Of a DNA stretch of 49,106 nt, positions 32,464-40,438 are shown piece by piece; the stretch's first letter is position 1; each line of letters opens with the position of its first letter. This stretch comes from an uncultured Clostridia bacterium (lineage in GTDB: Bacteria; Bacillota; Clostridia; Christensenellales; Borkfalkiaceae): NCBI GenBank assembly GCA_904419075.1, contig CAJFQM010000014.1:1-49106 (forward strand). The letters run 5' to 3'. A model generated the notes under the pieces. It was not told the origin of the DNA. It saw only the letters and a program-made list of their open reading frames with translations, and ran no database searches. A program made the position numbers and the translations under genes.

Positions 32464-33314
32464 TCCCTGCCTCCTTTCGTCTCCGCGTAAATATCGAAGA
32501 ATACGTCCTCCAAACCCTTCTCCTTCGTCAGGTTCGCCACGGTGTCCTCCACCGTCATTTTACCGTCGATGATCACGCCTACGCGGTCGCAGATTTTCTC
32601 CACGAGACTGAATATGTGCGTGGAAAGCAGAATGCTCTTCCCGCGGTTTCTGAGCTCTACCAAAAAGTCGGTGACCGCTTTCGCCGTCAGTACGTCCAGG
32701 CCGTTGGTCGGCTCGTCGAAGATAATGAATTCGGGATCGTGCACGAGGGAGACCGCGATAGAGGTCTTTTGCTTCATACCCGTGGACAGATCCGCGATTT
32801 TCGTCTCCGCAAATTTGTCTATTCCGAAGCGTCCGAACAGCGTCCTTTTGCGTTCGTCGCGTACCTGGGTGGGGATATTTTGCAATTCGCTGAAAAAGTC
32901 GAAAATGTAGTTCGGCGTAAAGAAATCGTCGAGTTTGAGCTCGCTGGTCAAAAATCCGATTTGCGAACGCACTTTGTCGGGCTGTTTCACGATGCTGTAT
33001 CCGTTGATGCGCGCGTCGCCCTCGTCGGGACGGATCAGCGTCGCCAACATTCTCAGCGTCGTGGTTTTACCTGCGCCGTTGGGTCCCAAAAGCCCGTAGA
33101 TCTCTCCTCGCTTCGCTTTGAAGGAAATCCCGTTTACCGCAATCTTTTCTCTGAGCGGCGTCTTTTCTATTTTCCTCTGCTTCGCCGAAAGACGGAATGT
33201 CTTTTTGAGGTTCGCGGCAATCAGTACGTCCTCTTTTCCGGCTTCGCCCGAAAGCGGAGAAGGGGAAAGCTCCGCAAAGGGCTGTTCCTCTGTCAAGGGT
33301 TCTGTGTTTTCCAT
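32460..33314 (-). CDS. natA: ABC transporter ATP-binding protein (NatA-like)
   Basis: A 284-residue ATPase. Walker A is GPNGAGKTTT (about residues 77-86), the signature is DLSTGMKQK, Walker B is FIIFDEPTNGLD, and the switch histidine is in LLSTHIF. An N-terminal extension of about 30 acidic residues precedes the domain. AAGGAG precedes ATG 33314. It sits between the SdpI-like gene and natB in one operon under the ArsR-type regulator. Confidence 0.9.
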   Translation of the reverse strand: MENTEPLTEEQPFAELSPSPLSGEAGKEDVLIAANLKKTFRLSAKQRKIEKTPLREKIAVNGISFKAKRGEIYGLLGPNGAGKTTTLRMLATLIRPDEGDARINGYSIVKQPDKVRSQIGFLTSELKLDDFFTPNYIFDFFSELQNIPTQVRDERKRTLFGRFGIDKFAETKIADLSTGMKQKTSIAVSLVHDPEFIIFDEPTNGLDVLTAKAVTDFLVELRNRGKSILLSTHIFSLVEKICDRVGVIIDGKMTVEDTVANLTKEKGLEDVFFDIYAETKGGRE

Positions 33315-33332
33315 AAGTTCTCCTTATATAAT

Positions 33333-34058
33333 TTACAAGTTTTCGCGGGGCGGCTCCTCTTGCAGAAGAAGCTCGATTTCCCGTTTTTTGAAATGTGAAG
33401 TGACGAAGGGCAACAAAATACACTCTCCGACGATTGCCGCCGCCAGCCAGCCGAACGAAATAAATTCCGTCTTTGCGAAAGTATCCGCCAGCGCGGCAAG
33501 GATTTCTCCGATCCCAATAACGACCCAGACTTTGCCCATGACTCTGTGCGTCTGCGCCCAGACGTAATCGCTCGCGAGCGTCGAGGGCGTCTTGATTCCC
33601 AGCGTTCCGTTCCGCTTGATTACGGGAAGATAATTCCCCAGAATAATGAACATCATTCCCATCGGAACGCAAACGAGAATGTAAAGGGGAGCTTCCGCTT
33701 TCTGCCCGATTTCGCTGACTTTTCCGCACCAGACGAGCATCAGCCAGCCGATATAACCGATCAGCACCGCGATAAACGTGAGAATGATTTTCAGGGGCTT
33801 TCGGTTCTGCGGTTTCTGCCCCTTCCTCACGTTTTCGAATATCAGTCCGACCGCCGCGAACGGCGGCAGAACAAACGCGGGCAAATACATCCACGGCGAA
33901 CCCAGTTTATCCGCCTCGAATGCCGCGTTGAAATGAACCGCTACCCGATCGGGCGACAGGCAGATAAAAATAATTCCCAATACCGCGTTCAGAAGCGTCG
34001 CCGCCAGCAATACGACCGGATAAGAAATTTTTTTTGACAAGAAAAATTTCTTCTTCAT
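33333..34058 (-). CDS. sdpI: SdpI/DUF1648-family membrane protein (immunity or sensor type)
   Basis: A 241-residue protein with six or seven membrane helices. The DUF1648 motif VAVHFNAAFEADKLGS lies after the first helix (about residues 39-54), and NGTLGIKTPSTLASDYVWAQTHR (about 150-172) is the SdpI-type signature. In B. subtilis SdpI gives immunity to the SdpC toxin and binds the repressor SdpR when toxin is present. Its start overlaps the stop of the ArsR-type gene (ATGA). No toxin gene of the SdpC type is visible nearby, so it may guard against a foreign peptide. Confidence 0.85.
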   Translation of the reverse strand: MKKKFFLSKKISYPVVLLAATLLNAVLGIIFICLSPDRVAVHFNAAFEADKLGSPWMYLPAFVLPPFAAVGLIFENVRKGQKPQNRKPLKIILTFIAVLIGYIGWLMLVWCGKVSEIGQKAEAPLYILVCVPMGMMFIILGNYLPVIKRNGTLGIKTPSTLASDYVWAQTHRVMGKVWVVIGIGEILAALADTFAKTEFISFGWLAAAIVGECILLPFVTSHFKKREIELLLQEEPPRENL

Positions 34059-34561
34059 GGCTTCATCCCTTCGGGAAGAGCAAGCTCTACGCCCGTCGAG
34101 CCGTCAAGGGAGCCAAACTCCGAAGAAGCGGCAAAGTTCGGCGAAAGAGCGGCTCCCGAAGAGGCGGCAGAGTTCGGTGAGGAAATCCCGCCCGAGCTTC
34201 CCCCTTTGGCAAAATCAGCCGCCTGCGCCGCAGGCGTGCGCTCCTTCGCGGAGCGCACAGAAGGGGATTCCTCCGCTTTCGCTTGCGTACTCCCCTTAAA
34301 ATTCTTATCGGCAAAAAAATTGTTCACCGTCAACAGAAAAGATTGGAATACCGTCATGTTCAGAGAATAAATGATCGTCTGCGCCCGCTTCTCCGTATCG
34401 ACCAGCCTCGCGCTTTTCAGCACGGACAGATGATGGGATACCGTCGCTTTCGTCAGATTGAAACGTTCCGCTATTTCACCCGCGCTTAAATCCCTCTCCT
34501 TCAACATCGCGAGTATTTCCCGTCTGGTTTTATCGCTCATCGCTTCCCACACGTCTCGCAC
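34055..34561 (-). CDS. sdpR: SdpR-like ArsR-family repressor with a low-complexity C-terminal extension
   Basis: A 168-residue protein. Residues 1-88 are a complete winged-helix ArsR/SdpR repressor (SDKTRREILAMLKERDLSAGEIAERF then KATVSHHLSVLK). It has no metal-binding ELCVCDL motif, as in SdpR. The remaining 80 residues are Ser/Ala/Pro-rich with repeated SPNxAASS-type units and are partly encoded by a large DNA palindrome (34201-34266), so they look like a later in-frame insertion. It probably represses its own operon through the palindrome at 34593-34612. In B. subtilis SdpR is about 90 residues. Confidence 0.85.
   Translation of the reverse strand: MRDVWEAMSDKTRREILAMLKERDLSAGEIAERFNLTKATVSHHLSVLKSARLVDTEKRAQTIIYSLNMTVFQSFLLTVNNFFADKNFKGSTQAKAEESPSVRSAKERTPAAQAADFAKGGSSGGISSPNSAASSGAALSPNFAASSEFGSLDGSTGVELALPEGMKP
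34201..34266. repeat. Composite palindrome inside the sdpR-like gene
   Basis: An outer stem CCCCTT/AAGGGG (34201-34206 with 34261-34266) encloses two perfect hairpins: GCCTGC/GCAGGC (34221-34226 with 34230-34235) and GTGCGCTCC/GGAGCGCAC (34236-34244 with 34250-34258). It lies wholly within the coding frame. This three-stem design resembles small REP or MITE-like elements. Confidence 0.7.
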
Positions 34562-34592
34562 GGCTCCTTTGCCCTCCCCTGCTTTTTTGTTT

Positions 34593-34612
34593 ATTTAGAT
34601 AACTATCTAAAT
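34593..34612. promoter_or_regulatory. Palindromic operator of the sdpR-like operon
   Basis: A perfect 9-bp inverted repeat ATTTAGATA / TATCTAAAT separated by AC. It lies 8 bp downstream of the -10 box of the minus-strand promoter, so a repressor bound here would block transcription. It is the obvious binding site for the encoded ArsR/SdpR-type protein. Confidence 0.8.
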
Positions 34613-34620
34613 ACAAATTT

Positions 34621-34650
34621 ATCATATCACAGAAGGAAGGACGTTGTCAA
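34621..34650 (-). promoter_or_regulatory. Promoter of the sdpR-sdpI-natA-natB operon
   Basis: Perfect minus-strand TTGACA (34645-34650), 18-bp spacer, TATGAT (34621-34626). Confidence 0.75.
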
Positions 34651-34930
34651 GCGTTTAGAACAACTTTTTTGAAAGAGCCGTCCGAAAGAATGGGGCGGCG
34701 GAAAAAGGGAACGGAGAAGCGGGAAAAGTGTTTTTCGGAGGGAAAATAATGCGGAAGGGAGGAAAAAGATTTTTCGGGAAGAAATTTTATTCAGTCATAA
34801 ACCGAGGTGGATGCCCATAGAATAGAGCAAAGGCGGGAAAGGAGTGCGGGGTTGTTCGACAAAATTGGCGAAAAATCGACTCTACCTCCGATTTTCCGAC
34901 CGATGAAATTTGGTAGCATTGAGGTATCGA

Positions 34931-35704
34931 ATGAAAATAATCTGTTTCAAGGCAAAACGGGTTCTGGGGGGATTCGGATTGCTGGCTCTTGCGTTGGCTG
35001 TGATGGTATTGATGCGGGAGGTCGGGGCGTATGCCGTGAACGCGATGACGAAAGCGCGTTCTCTGCCCATTTATTCGGTGGCGCGGGAGGAGAAGAAAAT
35101 CGCTATTTCCTTCGATTGCGCATGGGGAACGGAGCACACGGACGCGATTTTGAAGGCGCTCGATCAAAACGACGTCAGGTGTACGTTTTTCATGGTGGAG
35201 TTCTGGACGGAGAAGTATCCCGAATACGTAAAAAAGATAGACGAGGCGGGACACGAGATCGGCACGCACAGCAAAACGCACCCGTACATGAGCAAATTGA
35301 GCGAAGCGGAGATCCGCGCGGAGCTTTCCTCCTCGTCGGAGGCGATTACCGCCGTGACGGGGAAGAAGGTGGATTTGTTCCGCCCTCCGTACGGGGATTA
35401 CGATAATCTCGTCATCGACACGGCGAAATCCATGGGAATTTATTCCATACAGTGGGACGTCGATTCGCTCGATTGGAAAGACCTCTCCGCCACGGATATT
35501 GCCATGCGCATCATCAACGGCGTAAAGCCCGGCTCTATCATTCTCTGCCATAACAACGGACTGCATACGGCGGAAGCGCTCCCTTTGATTTTTTCCACGC
35601 TTCAAAACCGAGGCTATGAATTCGTTCCGATAGGAGAGCTCATCTACCGAGAAAACTACACGATCGATTCGGCGGGAAAACAGCACCTCGCGGCAGAAAA
35701 TTAA
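34931..35704 (+). CDS. pdaB: PdaB-type sporulation polysaccharide deacetylase
   Basis: A 257-residue protein. One N-terminal transmembrane or signal segment (about residues 11-29) is followed by a NodB deacetylase domain. The visible catalytic motifs are FDCAWG with the metal-site Asp62, THSKTH (His113, His117) and RPPYG (151-155), then LCHNNG near the end. PdaB acts in spore cortex and core maintenance in B. subtilis. FDxxWG rather than FDDG is typical of the PdaB group. The start is ATG 34931, with GAGG at 6 nt. No clear sigma factor consensus stands out upstream. Confidence 0.88.
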   Translation: MKIICFKAKRVLGGFGLLALALAVMVLMREVGAYAVNAMTKARSLPIYSVAREEKKIAISFDCAWGTEHTDAILKALDQNDVRCTFFMVEFWTEKYPEYVKKIDEAGHEIGTHSKTHPYMSKLSEAEIRAELSSSSEAITAVTGKKVDLFRPPYGDYDNLVIDTAKSMGIYSIQWDVDSLDWKDLSATDIAMRIINGVKPGSIILCHNNGLHTAEALPLIFSTLQNRGYEFVPIGELIYRENYTIDSAGKQHLAAEN

Positions 35705-35785
35705 CACCGAAAACGGAACGCGGCGCCTTGAAACAGATTGTTTTCATTCGATACACATGCAAGAAAAACAAAATCGGAGGTTTTT

Positions 35786-36499
35786 ATGAATTACTCGGCG
35801 GAAAAAAACAACAAGGTCTACATTATGGGTGAAATCGTGAGCGACGCGGTATTCTCGCACGAAGTGTACGGGGAAGGCTTCTACGAATTTTTCGTGCGCG
35901 TCATGCGGCTTTCCGGCCAGGCGGACATTCTGCCCATCACCGTTTCGGAAAGATTGATTCAGGGCTCGGCTCTTTCCAAGGGGTCGTCCATTTGCGCTCT
36001 GGGACAGTTCAGAAGCTACAACAAGCTGGAAAACGGGAAGTCCCGACTCATGCTGACGGTGTTCGTGCGGGAAATTCTCGACGAAATTCCCGGGAAAAAT
36101 CCCAACAGCATTCTTCTGAGCGGCTATATCTGCAAACCGCCCGTCTACCGCACTACTCCCTTTAACCGCGAAATCGCGGATATTCTCGTCGCGGTCAACC
36201 GCGCTTACAACAAATCCGATTACATTCCCTGCATCGCATGGGGGAGAAACGCCCGTTTCGTCAAAAACCTCTCCGTCGGAGACAAAGTGGCGATTTCGGG
36301 ACGCATCCAAAGCCGGGAGTATCAGAAACGGCTCTCCGAAACGGACGTCAGAACGATGACCGCTTACGAAGTATCCGTTTCCAAACTCGCCGCATTCGAC
36401 AACGCCGAGGATTTCGATATAGACAGCGAATTCGATTTATATACCTTACAGAGCCGCGCGCAAAACGATGCTTCGCGGATGAACGACAATATCGTATAA
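35786..36499 (+). CDS. Single-stranded DNA-binding protein-like, two OB folds
   Basis: A 237-residue protein starting at ATG 35786 with CGGAGG upstream. The first OB-like region (about 8-100) begins NNKVYIMGEIVSDAVFSHEVYGEGFYEFFVRVMR. The second (about 107-205) begins NSILLSGYICKPPVYRTTPFNREIADILVAVNR and contains YIPCIAWGRNARFVKNLSVGDKVAISGRIQSREY, the strong SSB signature. Only the second half is close to classical SSB. No acidic DDDIPF-type tail is present. It may be a specialised SSB or a replication-repair accessory protein. It is followed by a strong terminator. Confidence 0.85.
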   Translation: MNYSAEKNNKVYIMGEIVSDAVFSHEVYGEGFYEFFVRVMRLSGQADILPITVSERLIQGSALSKGSSICALGQFRSYNKLENGKSRLMLTVFVREILDEIPGKNPNSILLSGYICKPPVYRTTPFNREIADILVAVNRAYNKSDYIPCIAWGRNARFVKNLSVGDKVAISGRIQSREYQKRLSETDVRTMTAYEVSVSKLAAFDNAEDFDIDSEFDLYTLQSRAQNDASRMNDNIV

Positions 36500-36516
36500 C
36501 TCCTGTTCAATGCGTA

Positions 36517-36552
36517 CCTGCCCCGCCCGTTTTGAAAAACGGGCGGGGCAGG
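36517..36552 (+). terminator. Terminator of the double-OB gene
   Basis: A 16-bp GC-rich stem (36517-36532 with 36537-36552) followed by TTTCCTT, 17 bp after the stop codon. Confidence 0.8.
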
Positions 36553-36639
36553 TTTCCTTATAGGAAAAAGCGGGGCTTTGAAAAAATTGTGTTTTTTCGG
36601 GATTTGGATATTTTGCCGTCGGAAAAAAGAATTTTTTAC

Positions 36640-36669
36640 TTGACAAACATGTGAAAAAAATGATATTAT
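36640..36669 (+). promoter_or_regulatory. Promoter of the NCS2 permease gene
   Basis: Perfect TTGACA (36640-36645), 18-bp spacer, TATTAT (36664-36669), giving a leader of about 215 nt. Confidence 0.7.
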
Positions 36670-36696
36670 AGTAAAAATTATCAAAACAAAAACGCA

Positions 36697-36829
36697 CCCC
36701 CTTTTTTGAAACAGGATGCCCGAAACGGAATTTCTCCCGCTCGGGACGGTCGATAAGGGGGATTTTTTCGGGCTTGACGGACAAAATCGTTCCGATTGCA
36801 GGCAATCTAAGTGTGACGGAAACGATTTT
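36697..36829 (+). promoter_or_regulatory. Attenuator-like leader of the NCS2 permease gene
   Basis: Two candidate terminators stand in series. CCCCCTT/AAGGGGG (36697-36703 with 36755-36761) is followed by ATTTTTT, and AAAATCGTT/AACGATTTT (36783-36791 with 36821-36829) is followed by T. A competing helix GCCCGAAA/TTTCGGGC (36718-36725 with 36766-36773) crosses the first, as antiterminators do. It matches no PyrR-binding or purine riboswitch consensus I can recognise. Confidence 0.55.
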
Positions 36830-36891
36830 TGAAAACAGAAATCGACGGCTGACGCCGTACAAATCATTTTACCAAGGAGACAGGAAAGATT

Positions 36892-38355
36892 ATGCAACTC
36901 GTTTACAAAGTAAAAGACCGACCTCCCGTGGGCAAATTGCTCATCGCCGCCTTGCAGCAGCTCCTGGCAATTCTCGCCGCTACCATCGCCGTTCCCGCGG
37001 CCATAAACACGCAGTTCCCCGACGCGAATATGTCGGCTTCCGCCGCTCTGCTCGGCGCGGGCGTAGGCACGATCGTGTATCTTCTGTTTACAAAGTTCAG
37101 AAGCCCCGTGTTCCTCGGCTCCTCCTTCGCCTTCCTCGGCTCTATGGCGGCCGCTTTCGCGGGCAGCGTCTCCGCTTCCGTCGGCTATCTCGGCCTCATT
37201 ATCGGAGCCGCTTTCGCGGGACTCGTATACGTCGTCATCGCCGTCGTCGTGAAATTCGTCGGCGTAAAGTGGGTGAATAAGCTCATGCCCGCCGTCGTCA
37301 TCGGTCCCACCGTCGCCATCATCGGGCTTTCCCTCGCCGGAAACGCCGTCGGGGATCTGATGAAGGGAAACGTCTTGAACGAGGCCGCCGAAATGGTAGG
37401 CTCTCCCTACATCGCTTTGGTCTGCGGACTCGTGACTTTGGCGGTGACGATGGCCTGCTCGGTATACGGTAAAAAGAATCTCAGGCTGTTCCCGTTCGTC
37501 ATCGGTATCCTCGCGGGCTATGCCTTCGCGGCGATCTTTACGGGAATCGGCAACGCCGCGAACGTGGACGCGCTCAAAATTATCGATTTCTCCAAATTCA
37601 AGGATATGCAGTGGCTGCCGAATTTCAGCTTTATAGAAGCGTTTAAGGGAGGTTACGATTTCGGCGAGGTCGGCTCTCTCGGAACCTATATCGGAACGAT
37701 TGCCGTCGCCTATGTCCCCGTGGCCTTCGTCGTCTTTGCGGAACATATCGCAGACCATAAAAATCTTTCCTCTATCATCGGCTCCGAACTCCTCGAAGAT
37801 CCCGGTCTTTCCAGAACGCTTCTCGGCGACGGCGTCGGTTCCATTGCGGGCGCTTTCTTCGGCGGCTGCCCCAATACGACTTACGGCGAATCCGTCGGCT
37901 GCGTCGCCATTACGGGGAATGCTTCCGTATTCACGATTTTAGTGACCGCGTGTCTGGCGATCGTCATCTCCTTCTTCGCTCCCTTCGTCACGTTCCTCTC
38001 GACGATTCCTTCCTGCGTCATGGGCGGCGTCTGTATCGCTCTGTACGGCTTCATCGCCGTATCCGGCCTCAAAATGATTCAAAAGGTAGACCTCAATGAA
38101 AATCGCAATCTGTTCGTGGTCTCCGTCATCCTGATTGCGGGTGTGGGCGGACTTACCCTCACTTTCGGAAAGGTAACGCTCACTTCGGTCGCCTGCGCGC
38201 TTATTCTCGGTATTCTGACGAACGTGCTCTGTTCGATCGGACGCAAAAAAGAAAAAACGCCGTCCGCTCCCGCGGCGGGTACGGCGGAAGCCGAAAACGC
38301 GAAGACGAATGCGAACGCGAACGCGGGACAGGCGGACGAAAAATCGGCCGAATAA
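36892..38355 (+). CDS. NCS2-family nucleobase permease (uracil/xanthine type)
   Basis: A 487-residue transporter with about 14 hydrophobic helices. It has VFLGSSFAFLGSM in the early helices, MPAVVIGPTVAIIGLSLAG, the substrate-site region VAFVVFAEHIADHKNL with the conserved Glu and His, and GGCPNTTYGESVG, the NCS2 signature with the second key Glu. The sequence is closest in style to uracil permeases (UraA/PyrP). A low-complexity Ala/Asn/Glu tail (about residues 455-487) is unusual. AAGGAG precedes the ATG. The structured leader suggests attenuation by a pyrimidine or purine signal. Confidence 0.9.
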   Translation: MQLVYKVKDRPPVGKLLIAALQQLLAILAATIAVPAAINTQFPDANMSASAALLGAGVGTIVYLLFTKFRSPVFLGSSFAFLGSMAAAFAGSVSASVGYLGLIIGAAFAGLVYVVIAVVVKFVGVKWVNKLMPAVVIGPTVAIIGLSLAGNAVGDLMKGNVLNEAAEMVGSPYIALVCGLVTLAVTMACSVYGKKNLRLFPFVIGILAGYAFAAIFTGIGNAANVDALKIIDFSKFKDMQWLPNFSFIEAFKGGYDFGEVGSLGTYIGTIAVAYVPVAFVVFAEHIADHKNLSSIIGSELLEDPGLSRTLLGDGVGSIAGAFFGGCPNTTYGESVGCVAITGNASVFTILVTACLAIVISFFAPFVTFLSTIPSCVMGGVCIALYGFIAVSGLKMIQKVDLNENRNLFVVSVILIAGVGGLTLTFGKVTLTSVACALILGILTNVLCSIGRKKEKTPSAPAAGTAEAENAKTNANANAGQADEKSAE

Positions 38356-38417
38356 GCGCGTTTGAGATTAAAATTAAAGCGGAACGGCTCGGAAAACCGC
38401 GGAACTACAACGAAAAA

Positions 38418-38447
38418 ACGCCCGTCCGACGAATGTCGGGCGGGCGT
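38418..38447. terminator. Bidirectional terminator between the NCS2 permease and DeoR genes
   Basis: A 13-bp perfect stem (38418-38430 with 38435-38447) with a 4-nt loop. On the minus strand it is followed by TTTTTT, so it ends the deoR-type gene and may also end the permease transcript. Confidence 0.85.
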
Positions 38448-38469
38448 GCTTTATGCTTGTGATCCGAAA

Positions 38470-39228
38470 CTACATGACGACGATATCCATCGCCTTGAAT
38501 TGCTCTTTGAGAGATTCGGGGAAACCTTCGTCGGTAATGAGAACGTTGATATCCTCGGCGCGGGCGAAGGTGTAGGGCATGATTTTGCCGATTTTCGAGC
38601 TGTCCAGCATCATATACAGGAATTTTGCCTTTTTACGTACCAGTTTCAAAAGGTCGGCCTCGATCTGCGAACCGCAGGAAAATCCGTTTTCGGGCGTAAA
38701 CGCCGAAGCGGAGATGATCGCGAGCTCGAAATTCGTATCCGTGAAATATTGCGCCGCGAGCGGGGAGGCCGTGGACAGATTTTCTTTGATGAGCTGCCCG
38801 CCCAAAAGATTGATGGTGACGTTTTTCTTCTGCGCGAGTTCCTTTGCGACGGCGATTCCGTTGGTAAAGACGTTGCAGTTCATGTCGGGCAGTTCTTTTG
38901 CGAGATACAGGGCCGTCGTGCCCCCGTCGATAAAGATGGAAGAGCCTTCGTCCACCAATACCGCCGCTTTCTGGGCGATCTCTATTTTTTCGTCCGTATG
39001 AATGGTTGCCTTTTTGGTATAGGGCTCTCCGGAGGCCTTCTGGACTTCTTTTACGGACATGGCGCCGCCGCGCACGCGAATGATTTTTCCTTCTTCCTCC
39101 AACTGGAAAAGATCCCTTCTGAGCGTCATCTGCGATACGTTGGGAAAATATTCTTCGAGCTGTTCCAGCGTCAGCTTTCCGCGCTTGTCCAAAAGTTCTG
39201 CGATTTCCTCGATACGTTCTCTTTTCAT
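38470..39228 (-). CDS. DeoR-family transcriptional regulator
   Basis: A 252-residue regulator. An N-terminal helix-turn-helix (about residues 18-56, SQMTLRRDLFQLEEEGKIIRVRGGA) is followed by a DeoRC sugar-phosphate sensor domain with IFIDGGTTALYLAKEL and NVFTNGIAVAKEL. Such repressors usually control sugar catabolism genes, but the neighbours give no obvious target. It ends at its own terminator (38418-38447). AGGAGG precedes ATG 39228. Confidence 0.92.
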   Translation of the reverse strand: MKRERIEEIAELLDKRGKLTLEQLEEYFPNVSQMTLRRDLFQLEEEGKIIRVRGGAMSVKEVQKASGEPYTKKATIHTDEKIEIAQKAAVLVDEGSSIFIDGGTTALYLAKELPDMNCNVFTNGIAVAKELAQKKNVTINLLGGQLIKENLSTASPLAAQYFTDTNFELAIISASAFTPENGFSCGSQIEADLLKLVRKKAKFLYMMLDSSKIGKIMPYTFARAEDINVLITDEGFPESLKEQFKAMDIVVM

Positions 39229-39386
39229 CCCTCAACCTCCTGTCTCTTTTTCAGTATATATCAAATTTATCATAAAAATCACAAAAAATCAAGCAAATAA
39301 AGAACGCTTTTCAATTTTTTTTATAAAAGTTAACATAAAATGCGAGAATATCGATTCCCGACGTTTTTCGGAATGTAAAAAAACGA

Positions 39387-39415
39387 TTGCTTTTTTCAAA
39401 CGGATATGCTATAAT
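39387..39415 (+). promoter_or_regulatory. Promoter of the 39450-40085 gene
   Basis: TTGCTT (39387-39392), 17-bp spacer, perfect TATAAT (39410-39415), about 28 nt before the GTG start. Confidence 0.65.
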
Positions 39416-39449
39416 AAAAAAAACGGATGTTTCGGCGGGAGGTTTTTTC

Positions 39450-40085
39450 GTGGCCTTTGATTTCATAGAGGATCTTGACGAATATTTTTGCGAAAAATAC
39501 GCGAATTACGACCATATCTGTATTCTCAAAGGGTACGAAATGCCCAAAATGCAGACGACGGAGCGGCGCGAGGACGGGACGGATTATTCTTATACGCTTC
39601 CCGCGTCCACCATGCGCCTCGCTTTACAGCGAAATCGCAAGGACCTTTTGGCGCAGTTGAAGGAAAAGATGACGGATGCTTCGTTTTCGTTTACCTTCTG
39701 CCCTTTGAGCCTGTTTGCCAGAATAAAAAATCTTTTCAAAAAAGTGACGTTGAAAAAGCTCCTTCCCGAAGTGCTCGGAAGATATTCTCTGACGGAGTCG
39801 GAAGCAGGAAAGCTGCTTGCCATAGACGTCGTCACTTGGAGCCGCATTTGCAAAGGGGTTTATGATCCCACGAAAAATCTGTTGTTTTCGCTGGCTTTGG
39901 CCGCGCACATGTCGATAGAGGATCTGACGGAGCTCTTTGACGTCTGCGGGTATTCTTTCGATTACGCGCAGGTGAAAGACACGGTAATCGCCTATCTTCT
40001 GACGCGGAAAGTTTTCAATCCGGAGATGATGCGCGCGGCGCTCGCCGAATATAAGGTGAGCAATTTATTCGTCCGCGATTTATAA
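39450..40085 (+). CDS. Unrecognised protein with a possible helix-turn-helix in its C-terminal half
   Basis: A 211-residue protein. The start is GTG 39450, chosen because GGGAGG lies upstream; the longer frame from 39387 begins inside the promoter. Residues about 120-165 (LTESEAGKLLAIDVVTWSRICKGVYDPTKNLLFSLALAAHMS) have the spacing of an XRE-like helix-turn-helix: a helix starting at EAGKLL, a turn, then a recognition-type helix with WSRICKG. The N-terminal part is of unknown fold with a basic patch around residues 65-115. A regulator or abortive-type DNA-binding protein is possible. It has its own promoter. Confidence 0.7.
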   Translation: MAFDFIEDLDEYFCEKYANYDHICILKGYEMPKMQTTERREDGTDYSYTLPASTMRLALQRNRKDLLAQLKEKMTDASFSFTFCPLSLFARIKNLFKKVTLKKLLPEVLGRYSLTESEAGKLLAIDVVTWSRICKGVYDPTKNLLFSLALAAHMSIEDLTELFDVCGYSFDYAQVKDTVIAYLLTRKVFNPEMMRAALAEYKVSNLFVRDL

Positions 40086-40102
40086 AAAAGCGCTTAAAAC
40101 GG

Positions 40103-40131
40103 TTGCATTTTTTGCTTGCGCGTGATATAAT
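40103..40131 (+). promoter_or_regulatory. Promoter of the T-box-cysE-cysS operon
   Basis: TTGCAT (40103-40108), 17-bp spacer, perfect TATAAT (40126-40131). Confidence 0.7.
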
Positions 40132-40137
40132 GACGCA

Positions 40138-40402
40138 AAACAGAATATTCCGAAGCGGAAAAAGAGTACCCGTGGCGGGGGCGACGGAAAGAGAGGCGTG
40201 CCGAAGGCTGAAAGCGCGCCGTGCCCTGCGCGGCGGCGAAAGTGCGTTTCCGCGCCATCAGGACAGACCAATCCTCTGCGGGCGCCTCCGTTATCGGGCA
40301 TACGAGGAAAAAGTTTTTGCTTTTTCGAAATAAAGTGGAACAGCGTTTGACCGCGCCTTTATACTATATAGTATCCGACTGTATGGCATGAAGGCGCTTT
40401 TG
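40138..40402 (+). promoter_or_regulatory. T-box riboswitch, probably cysteine-specific
   Basis: Stem I elements are visible: AAGAGTACC, then GAAAGAGAG (40187-40195) and GGCTGAAAG (40206-40214). A TGC (Cys) codon at 40243-40245, followed by a purine, is in the right place to be the specifier. The antiterminator has the T-box core AAAGTGGAACAGCG with CGCGCCTTT (40332-40360). A competing terminator GCGCCTT/AAGGCGC (40353-40359 with 40391-40397) is followed by TTTTG. Uncharged tRNA-Cys should let transcription run into cysE-cysS. Confidence 0.85.
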
Positions 40403-40438
40403 TCGTATTTCGGGAATTCAGGTCAAGGAGAAGCAAGT

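Noticed and set aside
34787..35707. A 306-codon minus-strand frame over pdaB
   Set aside because: Antisense shadow; the plus-strand NodB motifs are intact.
36364..37758. A 464-codon minus-strand frame over the NCS2 permease
   Set aside because: Shadow of a highly expressed gene with C/G-rich third positions. It also runs through the leader RNA and the terminator at 36517-36552.
40103..40333. A 76-codon plus-strand frame between the 39450 gene and cysE
   Set aside because: It starts in the promoter and lies within the T-box RNA.
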